This document shows, in pieces, positions 6,694-7,597 of a DNA stretch of 7,597 nt. Within the stretch, counting starts at the first letter, position 1. Every line of letters begins with the position of its first letter. The position numbers and the translations under genes are program-made. Source of the DNA: Alphaproteobacteria bacterium (GTDB taxonomy: Bacteria; Pseudomonadota; Alphaproteobacteria; UBA3830); NCBI GenBank assembly GCA_025998735.1, contig BNWJ01000061.1, positions 1-7,597 of the forward strand, given 5' to 3'. The notes below the pieces were generated by a model. That model saw only the letters and a list, made by a program, of their open reading frames with translations, searched no databases and was not told where the DNA came from.

Positions 6694-6709
6694 TGTTTTT
6701 TTACTAATG

Positions 6710-6714
6710 AGGAG
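6710..6714 (+). promoter_or_regulatory. Ribosome binding site deciding the MORN gene start
   Basis: AGGAG lies seven bases upstream of ATG 6722. No such site precedes ATG 6689, which overlaps the promoter. This fixes the start at 6722 and gives an N-terminus that looks like a signal peptide. Confidence 0.75.
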
Positions 6715-7145
6715 TTCGATAATGGAAGTAAATAAATTAATAGCCGCTTGCGCTGTCGTGGTGTCAGTAGCAAGTTTTGGAATTGTAGAGGGAGCGGTAG
6801 AAGCAGGTTTAGGAATCCCAGACGTGACAGATAGAACAGAGAATCCTCCACTTTTCAAAAAAGGAGACCCGACATCAATCACAATTCCCGCTCATCCACA
6901 ATCGCAAATAACATTAGAAGATGGCGCTGTATATATTGGTGAAACCAAACCTGATGTGGACGGAAAACCGGTTCCGCATGGAAAAGGGACCGTCACATAC
7001 CCCAACGGAGACAAATATGAAGGGGGCTGGAAGGATGGCGATAGAGATGGCAGGGGCATGTATATAGCTGCCGATGGGAACCGCTATGAATTAGATTATG
7101 TAGATGGATGGTCGAGCCGGATCAGGAAAATTACACTACAGCAGC

Positions 7146-7151
7146 GGGGGG
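7146..7151 (+). repeat. G6 homopolymer at the frame break
   Basis: Six consecutive Gs lie exactly where the MORN coding switches from the frame of ATG 6722 to the -1 frame. Seven Gs would make the gene continuous. Short G tracts are known sites of replication slippage and of base-calling error. Confidence 0.75.
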
Positions 7152-7405
7152 ACGCTATGACGGGAATAGGGTGCTTGATAACAGACATGGCAAAGGGACG
7201 ATGCAATACTCCAATGGAAATCACTACGAAGGAGATTGGGTAAAGGACTGGCGAGAAGGGGCGGGAACACTGCCATGGCGCGATGGGGGACGTTATGAAG
7301 GAGAATGGGTAAATGGCAAGGAAGAAGGAAAAGGAAGATGCACATGGGACGAGGGTGGCTTCTACGAAGGAGAGTGGAAGGATGGCAACAAGTATGGCAA
7401 AGGCG

Positions 7406-7417
7406 TATATATATATA
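7406..7417 (+). repeat. (TA)6 microsatellite inside the MORN gene
   Basis: Six TA units encode the YIY part of GKGVYIYTGG in the seventh MORN unit. With its flanks it forms a short palindrome, GGTATATATATATACC-like. Gain or loss of one unit would also shift the frame, so it is a second slippage-prone site in the same gene. Confidence 0.6.
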
Positions 7418-7597
7418 CCGGTGGCGATCGCTATGAAGGAAATTGGGTAGCCGGTACGAAGCATGGCAAAGGGCGGTATACGGACGCAAATGGAACCGTT
7501 ACCGAACAATTACGGGTGAATGGCCACCTCATAGACGACCCCTGCTAGAGGGCACATTGAATATCGCCACATACCCGGAATATCAACGAAATTGCCT

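Larger units (their letters stand above)
6417..6721. promoter_or_regulatory. Divergent intergenic region between hflK and the MORN gene
   Basis: The region holds no credible gene. For hflK no convincing -35/-10 pair is visible; CATAAT and TATTCT are weak -10 candidates read on the minus strand. Two ATGCAT sextamers (6473-6478, 6498-6503) flank an 8-T tract. Two short perfect palindromes, ACAGT-A-ACTGT (6607-6617) and TGTTGCAACA (6647-6656), lie upstream of the MORN gene promoter and could be protein-binding sites. TTATCAACA (6543-6551) is one base from the DnaA-box consensus, but it is single. Confidence 0.5.
6722..7548 (+). pseudogene. Exported MORN-repeat protein, frame broken at a G6 tract
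   Basis: MORN repeats are 23-residue units (YxGxWxxGxxxGxG...) that form beta-hairpin strips; in bacteria their partners are mostly unknown. From ATG 6722 the protein has a signal-like N-terminus (MEVNKLIAACAVVVSVASFG, residues 1-20), a short spacer, then MORN units in frame to about 7145. There the frame runs out of MORN sequence and ends at 7243. The -1 frame carries on at once with GGRYDG and further units to a stop at 7546-7548. Adding one G to GGGGGG (7146-7151) joins both parts into 275 residues with eight units, the third weakly conserved; the last ends in a short NGHLIDDPC tail. Possible explanations are a mutation, a sequencing error, or a phase-variable tract. A classical -1 slippery heptamer is not present. 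The protein probably acts in the periplasm or at the surface, which is inference. Confidence 0.8.

Noticed and set aside
6689..6721. ATG 6689 as start of the MORN gene
   Set aside because: It lies inside the extended -10 promoter box and has no ribosome binding site; ATG 6722 has AGGAG at good spacing and begins a signal-like sequence.
7144..7153. Programmed -1 frameshift signal
   Set aside because: The G6 context does not form a proper X-XXY-YYZ heptamer in the zero frame (the A-site codon would be GAC), and no clear downstream pseudoknot was seen; kept only as a remote option.
7096..7509. Long minus-strand open frames opposite the MORN repeats
   Set aside because: They mirror the repetitive MORN coding, have no start context and no recognisable domain.
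7108..7548. Independent gene starting at ATG 7108
   Set aside because: Its first residues are out of the MORN pattern, no ribosome binding site precedes it, and the MORN units continue exactly from the upstream frame.
1..7597. CRISPR array, tRNA or rRNA genes
   Set aside because: No regularly spaced direct repeats, no cloverleaf-type sequence and no conserved rRNA segments were seen by eye; a covariance-model scan was not possible.

Overview
The window reads as chromosomal DNA of a moderately AT-rich alphaproteobacterium. The block hflK-hflC-degP followed by miaA on one strand is the arrangement common in that class. The AT-rich intergenic DNA, several palindromic dispersed-type repeats and genes broken by single-base frameshifts suggest a host-associated Rickettsiales/Holosporales-like organism. 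That placement is inference; no rRNA or other phylogenetic marker is present.

Layout from left to right: 1-486 holds no confident gene but carries an AT-rich inverted repeat (281-309) and a 108-bp palindromic element (332-439). 487-1179 (minus) is mlaA, an outer-membrane lipoprotein of phospholipid trafficking. Its upstream side is crowded with repeats: a 71-bp inverted repeat directly abutting a -10 box (1200-1270), and a 142-bp MITE-like palindrome (1313-1454). 1455-1673 is AT-rich DNA followed by a stretch that may be a gene remnant. 1674-1983 (minus) encodes a small unrecognised membrane/exported protein that appears to be frameshifted; it has its own strong sigma70-type promoter overlapping a palindrome (2021-2056).

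2065-6416 (minus) is a tight four-gene cluster transcribed hflK > hflC > degP > miaA. hflK and hflC overlap by 4 bp (ATGA), hflC and degP are 5 bp apart, and degP and miaA are 7 bp apart. HflK/HflC are the inner-membrane SPFH pair that controls FtsH. DegP/HtrA is a periplasmic serine protease with two PDZ domains. MiaA prenylates A37 of tRNAs. Three of the four genes therefore concern envelope protein quality control; miaA is co-transcribed with them.

6417-6721 is a divergent regulatory region. 6722-7548 (plus) encodes an exported MORN-repeat protein with eight units of about 23 residues. Its reading frame is broken by one base at a G6 tract (7146-7151); adding one G restores a continuous 275-residue protein. 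This broken or switchable MORN gene, the frameshifted small membrane protein and the three nested palindromic elements around mlaA are the points most worth a second look. I did not find convincing evidence of a wholly new multi-gene system.
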